This document shows positions 1-11,828 of a stretch of 46,098 nucleotides of DNA, piece after piece. Both the position numbers and the translations under genes were made by a program. The stretch is from an uncultured Nocardioidaceae bacterium (GTDB taxonomy: Bacteria; Actinomycetota; Actinomycetes; Propionibacteriales; Nocardioidaceae). The notes under the pieces are model-generated. The model saw only the letters and a list, made by a program, of their open reading frames with translations. It did no database searches and was not told the origin of the DNA. Within the stretch, counting starts at the first letter, position 1, and every line of letters begins with the position of its first letter. The DNA is taken from positions 1-46,098 of the forward strand of contig CADCUK010000043.1 in assembly GCA_902805865.1 (NCBI GenBank), in the 5' to 3' direction.

Positions 1-828
1 TCCGGCCCGATCCTCGCCCGCACGCGCCAGGAGCTCGAGGCCGGCCGCAAGGTGCTGCCCGGCCGGGTCGCCGTCGTCATGACGATGGGCGCGCTGCACG
101 AGGGCCACGCCCAGCTGCTGCGCGAGGCCCGGGAGCGGGCCGACAGCGTGGTGGTCACCATCTTCGTCAACCCGCTGCAGTTCGGGGCCGGCGAGGACCT
201 CGACCGCTACCCGCGCACGCTCGAGGACGACCTCGAGGTGTGCCGGCGCGAGGGCGTCGACCTGGTCTGGGCGCCGACCCCCGACGAGGTCTACCGCGGC
301 GAGCCGATGGTCACCGTCGGGGCCGGGCCGCTCGGCGAGGTCTTCGAGGGCGCCGTGCGACCGGGGCACTTCGACGGGGTGCTCACCGTCGTGCTCAAGC
401 TCCTGCACCTCGTGCGCCCGCACGTCGCGCTGTTCGGGCAGAAGGACGCGCAGCAGCTGGCCTGCATCCGGGCGATGGTCCACGACCTCGACGTGCCGGT
501 GGACGTCGTCGCGGTGCCGACCGTGCGCGAGGGCGACGGGCTGGCGCTGTCCAGCCGCAACCGCTACCTGTCCGCCGACGAGCGGCGCAGCGCGCTCGCG
601 CTGTCCCGCGCGCTGGCGACCGGCAGCGTGGAGGCCGGGCTCGCCGTCCTGGCCGCCGAGCCGGCCGTGGCCCTCGACTACCTGGAGCGGGTCCGCAGCC
701 TCGACTTCGGCGTCGACCCGGGCGGCGACCTGCTCGTCGTCGCGGCCCGGGTCGGCGGCACCCGCCTCATCGACAACGTCGTCCTGGACCGGGCGGCCGA
801 GCAGGTCCCGGACCGGAAGGCGGCGTGA
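1..828 (+). CDS. panC: pantoate--beta-alanine ligase, 5' partial
   Basis: Frame is open from base 1; [27 protein letters not shown] and SSRNRYLS motifs typical of PanC. Confidence 0.95.
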   Translation, partial: SGPILARTRQELEAGRKVLPGRVAVVMTMGALHEGHAQLLREARERADSVVVTIFVNPLQFGAGEDLDRYPRTLEDDLEVCRREGVDLVWAPTPDEVYRGEPMVTVGAGPLGEVFEGAVRPGHFDGVLTVVLKLLHLVRPHVALFGQKDAQQLACIRAMVHDLDVPVDVVAVPTVREGDGLALSSRNRYLSADERRSALALSRALATGSVEAGLAVLAAEPAVALDYLERVRSLDFGVDPGGDLLVVAARVGGTRLIDNVVLDRAAEQVPDRKAA

Positions 829-2243
829 CCCGCCTGCTGGCCCCGCCGCCCGGCTGGACCGTCTCGGCCGACGTGGTGGTGGTCGGCAGCGGCGTCGCCG
901 GGCTGACGGCCGCGCTGCACGCGACCCGCGCCGGCTCCGTCCTGCTCGTCACCAAGGTGCTCGTCGACGACGGCTCCACCCGCTGGGCGCAGGGCGGCGT
1001 CGCCGCCGCGCTGGCGGCCGACGACAGCCCGGAGGACCACCTGCAGGACACGCTCGTCGCGGGCGTCGGGCTGTGCGACGTGGCCGCCGTCCGCGTGCTG
1101 TGCACCGAGGGGCCGGCCCGGCTGCGCGAGCTCGTCGAGCTGGGGGCGGCCTTCGACCGGGACGGCGCCGGCGCCTTCGCGCTGACCCGCGAGGGCGGCC
1201 ACTCCCGCGACCGCATCGTGCACGCCGGCGGCGACGCGACCGGCGCCGAGGTCCAGCGCGCGCTCGTCGCCGCGGTCCGTGCCCACCCCGGCATCCGCCT
1301 GGTGGAGCACGCGCTCGTCCTGGACCTGCTCACCGACGCGGACGGCCGCGCCGCCGGCGTGACCCTGCACGTGCTCGGCGAGGGCAGCCAGGACGGCGTC
1401 GGCGCCGCGCTGGCCCGGGCCGTCGTGCTCGCCACCGGCGGTCTGGGCCAGGTGTACGCCAGCACCACCAACCCGTCCGTCTCCACCGGTGACGGCGTGG
1501 CCCTCGCCCTGCGGGCCGGGGCGGAGGTCACCGACCTGGAGTTCGTGCAGTTCCACCCCACCTCGCTGTGGCTGGGCGCCGGGTCGGCCGGGCAGCAGCC
1601 CCTGGTGTCGGAGGCGGTCCGCGGTGAGGGCGCCTTCCTCGTCGACCTCGCCGGCGAGCGGGTCATCACGCCCGGCGACCACCCGCTGGCCGACCTCGCG
1701 CCCCGCGACGTCGTGGCCAAGGCGATCCACCGCCGGATGCTCGAGCGCGGCGACGACCAGTGGACGTCGTACGTCGATGACGGCAAGAACGCCGGAACAA
1801 CGGATGCGGCGTTGAGCGCGGACCCACCCACCACTGGATCAGGTCGGCGTCCGGGCGTCGCCGTCCGCGCCCGAGGCGCTCACGAGCCGGAGTCGCCGGC
1901 CCGCATCAGGATCATCGGCGGGGGTCCCACCAACGACGTCCCGGACTCCTACCAACGCCGGCTCTCGCACCTGCTGGGAGTCCTGGCCGCTCCCGAGGGT
2001 CAGGAGTGGTGGCTCGCCGCCGGCGTCAAGGAGCTCCAAGTCGCCTACTACTTCGAGCGCGCGACGCCACGAGTGAGGACTCGGCTGCACCGGAACGTGC
2101 TGGCCGCGGGGATCGAGCGCAACGGGCCGGGGCTCAACCACGTGCCCGATCCCGCGACGATCGCCGACCGTGACGTCGAGAACCTCGTCAGCGCGGTGCG
2201 CAAGAGGACCGGGCTAGGTCCCCACCCGTTGCTCCCCGGGTGA
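825..2243 (+). pseudogene. nadB: L-aspartate oxidase N-terminal part fused in frame at about 1760 to unrelated sequence
   Basis: GTG start overlaps panC stop (GTGA). FAD motif VVVGSGVAGLTAALHA, TRWAQGGVAAAL, EGGHSRDRIVHAGGDATG, FVQFHPTSL and RDVVAKAIHRRMLERGDDQ are NadB; the following residues (WTSYVDDGKNAGTTD...) do not resemble NadB. Confidence 0.8.
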
Positions 2244-2280
2244 GTCGGCGGCTTGATGCGCGGCCCCGCCGACGAAAGCG

Positions 2281-3963
2281 TCAGTCGCGGGTGAGCTTGC
2301 GGTGCGTGACCCGGTGCGGGCGGGCTGCCTCGACACCGAGCCGCTCGATCTTGTTCGCCTCGTAGGCCTCGAAGTTGCCCTCGAACCAGAACCACTTGCC
2401 GCTGTCCTCGCCGTCGCCCTCCCAGGCGAGGATGTGGGTCGCGGTGCGGTCGAGGAACCACCGGTCGTGAGAGGTGATCACGGCGCAGCCCGGGAACTCC
2501 AGCAGCGCGTCCTCCAGCGACTGGAGCGTCTCCACGTCCAGGTCGTTGGTCGGCTCGTCGAGGAGCAGCATGTTGCCGCCCTGCTTGAGGGTCAGCGCGA
2601 GGTTCAACCGGTTGCGCTCACCACCGGAGAGGACGCCGGCCTTCTTCTGCTGGTCCGGGCCCTTGAAGCCGAACGACGCGATGTAGGCGCGGGACGGCAT
2701 CTCGAAGTTCGCGACCTTGATGAAGTCGAGCCCGTCGGAGACGACCTCCCAGACGTTCTTGTTCGGGTCGATGCCGCCGCGGCTCTGGTCGACGTAGGAG
2801 ATCTTGACCGTCTGGCCGACCTTGAGCTCGCCCTCGTCGGGCTTCTCCTGGCCCACGATCATCCGGAACAGCGTCGTCTTGCCGACACCGTTGGGGCCGA
2901 TGACGCCGACGATCCCCGCACGCGGCAGCTTGAAGTCCAGGTCGTGCATGAGGACCCGCTCGTCGAACCCCTTCGTGAGGTCCTCGGCGTCGAGCACGAC
3001 GTCGCCCAGCCGGGGGCCTGCGGGGATGTTGATCTCGCTCGTGTCGATCTTGCGGTTGCGGTCGGCCTCGGCCGCCATCTCCTCGTAGCGGGCCAGACGC
3101 GACTTGCTCTTCGCCTGCCGGGCCTTCGGGTTCGACCGCACCCACTCGAGCTCGCGCTCGAGCATCTTGGCGCGCTTGGCGTCCTTGGCTCCCTCGACCT
3201 TGAGCCGACTCTGCTTGGTCTGGAGGTAGGTCGTGTAGTTGCCCTCGTAGGGGTGCGCCTTGCCGCGGTCGAGCTCGAGGATCCAGCTGGCGACGTTGTC
3301 GAGGAAGTACCGGTCGTGGGTGACGGCCAGGACGGCACCGGGGTACGACGCGAGGTGGCCCTCGAGCCACTGCACCGACTCGGCGTCCAGGTGGTTGGTG
3401 GGCTCGTCGAGGAGCAGCAGGTCGGGCTGCTGCAGGAGCAGCTTGCACAGCGCCACGCGACGACGCTCACCGCCGGAGAGGTTGTCGACGAGCACCTCCG
3501 GAGGCGGACAGCGCAGCGCGTCCATCGCCTGGTCGAGACGGCTGTCGAGGTCCCACGCGTTGGCGTGGTCGAGGTCGGTCTGCAGGTCGCCCATCTCGGT
3601 GAGCAGCTTGTCGTAGTCCGCGTCCGGGTTCGCCATCTCCTCGGAGATCGCGTTGAAGCGGTCGAGCTTGGCCTTGATCTCGCCGACGGCCTCCTCGACG
3701 TTCTCCTGGACCGTCCTGCCCTCGGTCAGCGGCGGCTCCTGCTGGAGCATGCCGACGGTCGCGTCGGGGTCGATGATCGCGTCGCCGTTGGAGGCGTGGT
3801 CGAGCCCCGCCATGATCTTCAACAGCGACGACTTGCCGGTGCCGTTCGGACCGACGACTCCGATCTTGGCGCCGTGGAGGAAGGACAGCGTGACGTTGTC
3901 GAGGACGACCTTGTCACCGTGTGCCTTGCGGACGTTGCGGAGCGTGAAGACGTATTCAGCCAT
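2281..3963 (-). CDS. ettA: energy-dependent translational throttle protein EttA (ABC-F ATPase)
   Basis: Two ABC domains with Walker A (GPNGTGKSSLLK, GPNGVGKTTLFR) and LSGGERRRVALC / LSGGERNRLNLA signatures; EttA-like overall. Confidence 0.95.
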   Translation of the reverse strand: MAEYVFTLRNVRKAHGDKVVLDNVTLSFLHGAKIGVVGPNGTGKSSLLKIMAGLDHASNGDAIIDPDATVGMLQQEPPLTEGRTVQENVEEAVGEIKAKLDRFNAISEEMANPDADYDKLLTEMGDLQTDLDHANAWDLDSRLDQAMDALRCPPPEVLVDNLSGGERRRVALCKLLLQQPDLLLLDEPTNHLDAESVQWLEGHLASYPGAVLAVTHDRYFLDNVASWILELDRGKAHPYEGNYTTYLQTKQSRLKVEGAKDAKRAKMLERELEWVRSNPKARQAKSKSRLARYEEMAAEADRNRKIDTSEINIPAGPRLGDVVLDAEDLTKGFDERVLMHDLDFKLPRAGIVGVIGPNGVGKTTLFRMIVGQEKPDEGELKVGQTVKISYVDQSRGGIDPNKNVWEVVSDGLDFIKVANFEMPSRAYIASFGFKGPDQQKKAGVLSGGERNRLNLALTLKQGGNMLLLDEPTNDLDVETLQSLEDALLEFPGCAVITSHDRWFLDRTATHILAWEGDGEDSGKWFWFEGNFEAYEANKIERLGVEAARPHRVTHRKLTRD

Positions 3964-4135
3964 GATCTTCCCAGCCTACGGTGCAGGCGGGGTGCGGCTG
4001 TAATCGGTGGCCGGCGCCGCACAGGGCAGGTCGGACCCGTCCGGACGGGGTCCGACCAGCCAGGGTCGTTCGGATCAGGCGCCAGGCGTGGACCTGGTGG
4101 GACTCAGCGTGGGGCGGCGTCGCCCAGGGCGACGC

Positions 4136-4588
4136 TCAGGCGGCGACCTCGGAGTCGATCGGGTCGGCCGCGTCGACACCAGCCGGGTCGGGCACGTCCT
4201 GGCTCGTGTCGTCGGTGTCGGTGGCCGGCCGCTCGATCCGCTGCTTGATGAAGTGGCTGATGCCCCGGGTGAGGTCGTGGCCGATGAGGCTGGCGTCCAC
4301 CTGGAGGGTGGTCGTGGAGCCTCCCTCCTCCGGCTCCCAGGTCTCCGTGCGCAGTCGGCCGTGCACGATGACCGGGTCGCCCTTGCGGACCGAGTCGCGG
4401 AGGTGGTCGGCGAGCGTGCGCCACGCGGTCACCGTGTACCACGCGGTCTCACCATCCACCCACTCCCCGTCCTTCTTCAGCCGCGGCGTCACGCCGACGC
4501 GGACGGTGGCGACGCTGACGTCCCTGGCGGTGCGGTGGCGGACGTCGCTCCCGGCCCAGCCGTGGAAGGTGACGTGCGTGTCGTTCAT
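4136..4588 (-). CDS. ssb: single-stranded DNA-binding protein
   Basis: OB-fold SSB pattern: VTFHGWAGSDVRHR...WYTVTAWRTLADHLRDSVRKGDPVIVHGRLRTETW. Confidence 0.85.
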   Translation of the reverse strand: MNDTHVTFHGWAGSDVRHRTARDVSVATVRVGVTPRLKKDGEWVDGETAWYTVTAWRTLADHLRDSVRKGDPVIVHGRLRTETWEPEEGGSTTTLQVDASLIGHDLTRGISHFIKQRIERPATDTDDTSQDVPDPAGVDAADPIDSEVAA

Positions 4589-4743
4589 GGCGTTCTCCTC
4601 AGTGGTTCGACTGACTGACCGGGCAACCTTCAGCCACCGAGGTGAGGACCAGTCGAGGAGAAACGTGAGCCGGGGACGCCGTACCGGATCCGAGTGCTGT
4701 GGACGGATCGGGGGGAAGAAGCCGAAGGTCGGGGCAGGCGACC

Positions 4744-5376
4744 TCAGCGGTAGACGCGGCGAGACAGTACGGGCTCGTTGGTGCCGTCCTTGAGCGGCCG
4801 GTCGAGCAGCGCATCGTCGATGAAGGGGACATCTTCGACCAGTCTCATCGCGAATGCCCGAAATCGCATCCAGCGCCCCCCGCCGATGCAGTCCTTCGGC
4901 AACGTGATGCGGACGACGTCATCGGCATAGTCGATGTCGTGCCGCCCGCACTCCACTCCCTCGCCGGACTCGGAGTCGACTACCGAAAGCTCCCCGGACC
5001 AGCCGCCCTCATCCGCGAGCAGCGTCGCTTGCCGCACCTCACCCTTGCTGGACGTGATCTCCAACCCCCACCTCAGTACGTCGGTCTTGCTGAGCCGAGC
5101 GAGCGTCAGCTCCGCCCCGACCTTGTCCGAGGTGTGGATCAGCTTCGTCGACGTGACGTCGTTCAGCCGCTGTCGGGGCGCAGCCTCGAAGTCACCTGTC
5201 GCGGGATCGACGAGCTTCGCCATGTCCTTGACGTCGTCGGTGTCGGTGACCGTCCGCGCTTGAGCTGCACCGGGCGCGGCCGCGACGAGTCCGGCACCCA
5301 TCGTCAGTGCCACGAGAAGACGCGCCGAGCGTCGCGGCCCGGACGCCGGCTGGTACGAGTTGGGGCGAAGGAACAT
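4744..5376 (-). CDS. secreted hypothetical protein
   Basis: 210-aa ORF with signal-peptide-like N-terminus (RRSARLLVALTMGAGLVAAAPGAAQA). Confidence 0.7.
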   Translation of the reverse strand: MFLRPNSYQPASGPRRSARLLVALTMGAGLVAAAPGAAQARTVTDTDDVKDMAKLVDPATGDFEAAPRQRLNDVTSTKLIHTSDKVGAELTLARLSKTDVLRWGLEITSSKGEVRQATLLADEGGWSGELSVVDSESGEGVECGRHDIDYADDVVRITLPKDCIGGGRWMRFRAFAMRLVEDVPFIDDALLDRPLKDGTNEPVLSRRVYR

Positions 5377-5505
5377 GGATTCTCCTGTGCTGGTCCGAGC
5401 GGGTCCCAGGCACCGTATGTCGCTTCCGCGTCATTTGATCCGGGACCTTCGGTCAGCGTCACGTGCCTTTTCCGCAGCCTCACGCTGCCCAGCGAGCGGC
5501 AGGAG

Positions 5506-7146
5506 TCAACGCAGCGCTGCAGCGAGTGCCCGACGCACCTCGGCGTACGCCGACAGCTCGGCGTCGATGGGCGCGAGCACGAGCTCGTCGGTGACGCCGG
5601 AGATCGCAGCCCGCAACCGTCGGTCCGCGGACCGGGCACGTGACTTCGCGACCAGCCCGTTGACGAAGCGGCCGATGAACGCGAGCGCCAGCCCGCCGAC
5701 GAGACCGAGCAGGAGCAGGAGCGTGGGCAGCGGGAGGCCGTACTCCTCGGGCGCGTCGGGGGTCGGCATCTGGAGGTAGCCGAGCACGGCCAGGGCGGCG
5801 AGCCAGAGCAGCCCGCCGAGCAGGCACAGGGCGAACAGCACCTGCAACAGCTTGGCGATCCGCCACCACAGCGGAGTCCGGGAGACGCCGAGGTCGGTGC
5901 CGACCACGGCTCGGTCGAGCGCGTCGTTGAGGTCGTCCAACCGGGACACCGAGGCTCGGCGTACTGCGTCGGCCCACGGCGGGGTCAGCTGCGAGCCGAT
6001 GCCGCCGGCGACCGAGCGCACCGCTCCGTCCACCCGCGCGCGCTGCACCCGGGTCGGCTCGGGCACCGACGCGCGGCCCAGCCCGGTGAGCTGCTTGCCC
6101 TCCTCACCCATGTCCAGGTGGAGCCGCCGCAGGGGGTCCGGCTTGAGCTTGGTCAGCCAGGAGGTGACCAGCCAGCCGGTGTGCTGCGAGCCGCGGCGGG
6201 CCACCGAGCGCTGGACGGCGCGGGTGACCGTAGGCACGCCCGCCGCGTCGGCGAAGGCATCGACGAGCTCGGCCTTGTCCGCACGCTGGACCTGCCCCGG
6301 GTCGACGGTCCCGTTCTCACGCTGCAGCTCCTGGGCGACCGAGGTGACGTCCGCAGCCAGCCGCGCGGCGACCGCCTTCTTCTCGCGGACCCGGCGGGTC
6401 ACCAGCGCCCGGAGCTCCGCTATGCCGTCACCGTGCTTGGCGGAGGTGGCCAGCACGGGGACTCCGGCAAGTCCGTCGTCGGCCAGGAGCTTCTCGAGGT
6501 CCTTGACCATCGGCCCGCGGTCGGCGGGCGCGACCTCGTCGATGTGGTTGAGGACGACGATCATCACGTCCTTGTGCGAGGCCAGCGGCCGCAGGTAGCG
6601 CTGGTGCAGGGCCGCGTCGGCGTACTTCTGCGGGTCCAGCACCCACACGAGCATGTCGACCAGCTGCACCAGGCGGTCCACCTCGAGGTGGTGAGCCACC
6701 TCGGTGGAGTCGTGGTCGGGCAGGTCGAGCAGGACGAGCCCGTCGAGGTCCGCAGCCTCGGGCGACGGTGGCACCTGGTGACGACGCTGCACGCCGAGCC
6801 AGTCGAGGACCTCCGCAGCGTCGTCCTCGCCCCAGGCGACGCCGGTCGTCGCCGACGTCGTCGGGCGGCGCACGCTCACCGCTGCGATGGGCACGCCGGA
6901 CAACGCGTTGAACGTCGAGGACTTGCCGGACCCGGTGGCCCCGGCCAGCGCGACGACCGTGTGGTCACCCGAGAGCGCCAGCCGCCCCGCTCCTCGGCGT
7001 ACGACGTTCTCGGCCCGGTCCACCACGTCGTCGTCGAGCCGCCCACGAGCGGTCGCAGCCGCCGTCTCCAGGGCGGTCAGCCGCTCGCCGACCGGGGAGC
7101 CACCGCGGCCCACCAGGCGCTTCGCGCCGTGCACCAGGGAGGTCAC
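5506..7146 (-). CDS. dynamin-family / YfjP-type GTPase with C-terminal membrane segments (second of pair)
   Basis: GTG start at 7146 (VTSLVHGAKRLVGRGG); P-loop GATGSGKSSTFNALSG; LLDLPDHDS; NHIDEV; two hydrophobic helices near C-terminus. Confidence 0.85.
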   Translation of the reverse strand: MTSLVHGAKRLVGRGGSPVGERLTALETAAATARGRLDDDVVDRAENVVRRGAGRLALSGDHTVVALAGATGSGKSSTFNALSGVPIAAVSVRRPTTSATTGVAWGEDDAAEVLDWLGVQRRHQVPPSPEAADLDGLVLLDLPDHDSTEVAHHLEVDRLVQLVDMLVWVLDPQKYADAALHQRYLRPLASHKDVMIVVLNHIDEVAPADRGPMVKDLEKLLADDGLAGVPVLATSAKHGDGIAELRALVTRRVREKKAVAARLAADVTSVAQELQRENGTVDPGQVQRADKAELVDAFADAAGVPTVTRAVQRSVARRGSQHTGWLVTSWLTKLKPDPLRRLHLDMGEEGKQLTGLGRASVPEPTRVQRARVDGAVRSVAGGIGSQLTPPWADAVRRASVSRLDDLNDALDRAVVGTDLGVSRTPLWWRIAKLLQVLFALCLLGGLLWLAALAVLGYLQMPTPDAPEEYGLPLPTLLLLLGLVGGLALAFIGRFVNGLVAKSRARSADRRLRAAISGVTDELVLAPIDAELSAYAEVRRALAAALR

Positions 7147-8852
7147 CGGGCCGTCCCCTCGGTCGTCGAGAGGGCAGCGACGCGCTGCACGGCGAATCGC
7201 AGCGACTCGGTGCCGGCCGGGTCGAGCCGGAGGCCGTCGAGCACGGCGAGGTAGCGCGCGCTCTCGGTCGCGTAGAGCGCCTCGACGCGCTGCTCGAGGT
7301 CCTCCCGGGCGTGCTCGGCGAGCCGCCGCACCGCCTGGTCGCCGAAGACCGCCTCGAGCAGCTTCTGCCCGAGCACGGCGCTGCCGCCCGCGATGCCGGC
7401 CTCCGCGCCGGTCACCCCGGCGGTGTGGGCGAAGACCACGACCATCAACGCGACCGAGAGTCCGTTGACGCCGAACGCCAGGAAACGTGCAGTGGTCCGC
7501 TTGTCGGCTCCCTCGGTGCGCACCATCTCCAGCACGCCCTGCTGCCAGTCGCGGACGGTCCGTTCGGCCTCTCGTCGGAAGTCTCGTGACGCGCGGCCGA
7601 GGTCGCGGTCGCCGGTCTCGAGGAGCCGCTTGCCGGCCTCCACCGACGACCAGGAGCGCCACGCCCGCTCCGCGGCCGCCTCCGCGTGCTCGATCAGCAG
7701 CGACTCGAGCCCGCTCTCGACCGCGACCGTGACGCGCTCGGCCTGCTGCGGCTTGCCCTTGAACCAGCCGCCGACCCGGTCCCGGACCCAGCCGACGCGC
7801 GTCTCCAGCGACCTCAGCAGCTCACCGGTGCCGACGAACTCCTGCCACCGGGCGAGCACCTCGCCGCGGAGCAGGCTGCCGTCGGCGGATGCCTCGGCCA
7901 CGTCGCGACGCGCCTCTGCGTAGGCACGCGTCACGTCGACCTCGAGCCGCTGGGTCATCTCGACCTGCCCGGCGTGCGCCGTCGCCACCTCCTCGGAGCG
8001 GCGCGCAACGGACCGGATCGCGCCGTCGAGCGTCTGCCGGACCACGGCCGCCCGGGCGTTCGCGTCCGCAGCCAGCCCCTCGAGCCAGGTGCGGATCCGC
8101 TCCACCGCGACGGCGGGGAGCAGTCCCGCGTCGTCGACCGGCCCTTCGGTGACCGCGAAGAGCGGGGATCGTTCGAGGCCACGCTGCTGCAGCATCTCCT
8201 GCAGGTGGGTGGCCACCTCGTCCTCGGCACCCGGGGGGATCCGGTCGAGGACGATGGCGACCGCGGCGCTGCGCTCGGCCGCGGCACGGAGGAAGTCCCA
8301 CGGCACCTGGTCTGCGTAGCGGGCCGCGGAGGTCACGAAGAGCCAGAGATCGGCTGCGGCCAGCAGCTGTGCGGCGAGCGTGCGGTTGCGGACCTCGACC
8401 GAGTCGATGTCCGGTGCGTCGAGGATCGCCAGGCCGGCAGGCACGGAGTCCACCGGGACCAGCTGCAGTGACCGCGGGTCGCTCGACGCGGCGCTGGTCC
8501 TGGCCAGGTCGGGCAGGATCCGGGCGTCGGTGAACCAGTCCGCGTCGGCGGGGTTGAACGCCAGCACCGGCGACCGCGTGGTGGGCCGCAGGACACCGGG
8601 CTGGGTCACCTTCTGACCGATCACCGAGTTGACCAACGTCGACTTGCCGGCGCCGGTCGAGCCGCCCACCACCGCGAGCAGCGGGGCCTCGATCTGGCGC
8701 AGCCGCGGGAGCACGTAGTCGTCGAGCTGTCCGAGGACCTCGTGCCGAGCGCCGCGCTGCTCCTCCGACCCGGGGACGACCAGCGGCAGCTCCACCGACG
8801 CCAACGCGACGCGGAGCTCCTCGAGGGCGGTGATCAGTGCCTGTGCGTTCAT
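7143..8852 (-). CDS. dynamin-family GTPase with C-terminal membrane segments (first of pair)
   Basis: ATG start MNAQALITALEELR; P-loop GGSTGAGKSTLVNSVIG; ILDAPDIDSVEV; 4-nt overlap with the downstream GTPase. Confidence 0.85.
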   Translation of the reverse strand: MNAQALITALEELRVALASVELPLVVPGSEEQRGARHEVLGQLDDYVLPRLRQIEAPLLAVVGGSTGAGKSTLVNSVIGQKVTQPGVLRPTTRSPVLAFNPADADWFTDARILPDLARTSAASSDPRSLQLVPVDSVPAGLAILDAPDIDSVEVRNRTLAAQLLAAADLWLFVTSAARYADQVPWDFLRAAAERSAAVAIVLDRIPPGAEDEVATHLQEMLQQRGLERSPLFAVTEGPVDDAGLLPAVAVERIRTWLEGLAADANARAAVVRQTLDGAIRSVARRSEEVATAHAGQVEMTQRLEVDVTRAYAEARRDVAEASADGSLLRGEVLARWQEFVGTGELLRSLETRVGWVRDRVGGWFKGKPQQAERVTVAVESGLESLLIEHAEAAAERAWRSWSSVEAGKRLLETGDRDLGRASRDFRREAERTVRDWQQGVLEMVRTEGADKRTTARFLAFGVNGLSVALMVVVFAHTAGVTGAEAGIAGGSAVLGQKLLEAVFGDQAVRRLAEHAREDLEQRVEALYATESARYLAVLDGLRLDPAGTESLRFAVQRVAALSTTEGTAR

Positions 8853-10069
8853 GCCCAGTCCCTGCGGTGACGCGGCCCGGACTGCGCCGCGTGCTGCGGC
8901 AGCATCAGATGAGCGCGCAGCGCGGCGAGGCGGTGGGCCATGAGTGCTCCCCTGTCGGCGAAGTCCTTGGGTGCGGTGCCCCGCAGGACGCGGTGGTGGA
9001 GGGCGGCGAACTCGATGGCCTGCTGCTGGTACTCCTTCATCAACCTCGCCGCCTCGGGTCCGCCGCGCATGGCGGCGTTGTTGCGCGCCGAGCGACGGGC
9101 GGGCAGCCGGGTCAGCCACGGCACCTCGTCGGGGTGCACGTAGCCGCGGCGGGCCAGATCGGTCATCGACCGCGAGAGGATGCCGCCTTCCCGGACGCGG
9201 AACCACAGGGCCAGCCCCACGAGGACCAGGAACCCCGGCACCATCGCGAACAGGTAGGTCAGCAGGAAGAACCGGCCGCCGTCGAGGAACGCCGATCCGT
9301 TCCACGCCGCGTGGAGCAGCACCGCGACGACGTACCCGACGATGGGCGCGAACACCTTGAGCGGGCGGCTGCGGGTGGAGACCATGATCCCCACGCCGAT
9401 GCCGATGGCGCTGGTGAACAGCGGGTGCGCGAACGGGCTGAAGATCCCGCGGAGCACGAACAACGTGGTCGCGGAGCCGATGCCCCCGGGACCCATGTCG
9501 GCGTCACCGCTGTAGGCACCGGCGAAGTAGAGGATGTTCTCGGTGAACGCGAAGCCGATGCCGACGAGGCCGGCGTACACCAGCCCGTCGAGGACGCCGT
9601 CGATGACGTGCCGTCGGGACCAGAGCAGCAGCAGGACGAAGATCCCCTTGCCGGCCTCCTCGGTGATCGGCGCCATCACCACGGCGGACCAGACCTCCGA
9701 GGAGGAGTTGATGATCGCGTCAGCGGTCTGGAGCAGGATGGCGGCACCGGTGGCGACCAACGCCCCCCAGGCGAACGCCAACAGCAGCAGGCGCACGGGT
9801 TCGGGCTCGTAGCGGTCCAGCCACAGGTAGCAGGCGACGAGCGGCCCGACCGGCAGGATCGCGAGCACGAGGCCGATGGCCACGGCTTCCGGACGCCCCA
9901 CCGCGATGAGCACGATGGCCATCACCACTGCCCCACCGACGAGCGAGGCGCCGACGATCAGGCTGAAGAGGACGCCACGCACGCCGTGCTTGCGCGTCGA
10001 GGCAGGCGGGATGGCAGGTGGCTGGAACCCCCAGGCGGGTCCAGGCCCGTCACCGGCGGTCCAGGTCAT
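8849..10069 (-). CDS. PrsW family intramembrane metalloprotease
   Basis: Multi-TM protein with APITEEAGKGIFVLLLL (EExxK) and later PFAHPLFTSAIG and VLLHAAWNGSAF His motifs of PrsW. Confidence 0.9.
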   Translation of the reverse strand: MTWTAGDGPGPAWGFQPPAIPPASTRKHGVRGVLFSLIVGASLVGGAVVMAIVLIAVGRPEAVAIGLVLAILPVGPLVACYLWLDRYEPEPVRLLLLAFAWGALVATGAAILLQTADAIINSSSEVWSAVVMAPITEEAGKGIFVLLLLWSRRHVIDGVLDGLVYAGLVGIGFAFTENILYFAGAYSGDADMGPGGIGSATTLFVLRGIFSPFAHPLFTSAIGIGVGIMVSTRSRPLKVFAPIVGYVVAVLLHAAWNGSAFLDGGRFFLLTYLFAMVPGFLVLVGLALWFRVREGGILSRSMTDLARRGYVHPDEVPWLTRLPARRSARNNAAMRGGPEAARLMKEYQQQAIEFAALHHRVLRGTAPKDFADRGALMAHRLAALRAHLMLPQHAAQSGPRHRRDWA

Positions 10070-10121
10070 GCGGTCAGGTTATCCACGGAGCATGGGGTCC
10101 AACCCGCCGTAGAGTGGCGGG

Positions 10122-11566
<1,445 letters not shown>

Positions 11567-11570
<4 letters not shown>

Positions 11571-11740
11571 CAGGCGATCGGGTCGTCGTGCCGGCCCGTC
11601 GCCTCGGCCATCAGCCGGTCGCGGAGGCCGTCGCGGAACTCGTGGCGAGGCCGGTTCGCACGCTCGTGGTCCAGCCCTAGGAGCCGGAGCTTGCGCACGA
11701 TCGTGCGTTCGTACCGGGAGTAGGTGGGCGCGAAGATCAT
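11567..11740 (-). CDS. small hypothetical protein (57 aa)
   Basis: MIFAPTYSRYERTIVRKLRLLGLDHERANRPRHEFRDGLRDRLMAEATGRHDDPIAC*, preceded by a strong SigF-like promoter at 11784-11811. Confidence 0.55.
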
Positions 11741-11783
11741 CGAGGAATTGCCTTTCAGCGTGCCGGGTGCGGGCAGTGAAGAC

Positions 11784-11811
11784 GTACCCCTCACGTGGCT
11801 GGGGGGAAACC
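11784..11811 (-). promoter_or_regulatory. SigF/SigB-type promoter candidate GGTTT-N17-GGGTAC
   Basis: Minus strand GGTTT (11807-11811), 17-nt spacer, GGGTAC (11784-11789), about 44 nt upstream of the 57-aa ORF. Confidence 0.6.
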
Positions 11812-11828
11812 GTGACTGCCGACACCTC

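Noticed and set aside
2302-4248. Very long plus-strand ORF (648 aa) over ettA
   Set aside because: Shadow of high-GC codon usage on the ettA antisense strand; no recognisable domain, while ettA on the minus strand is unambiguous.
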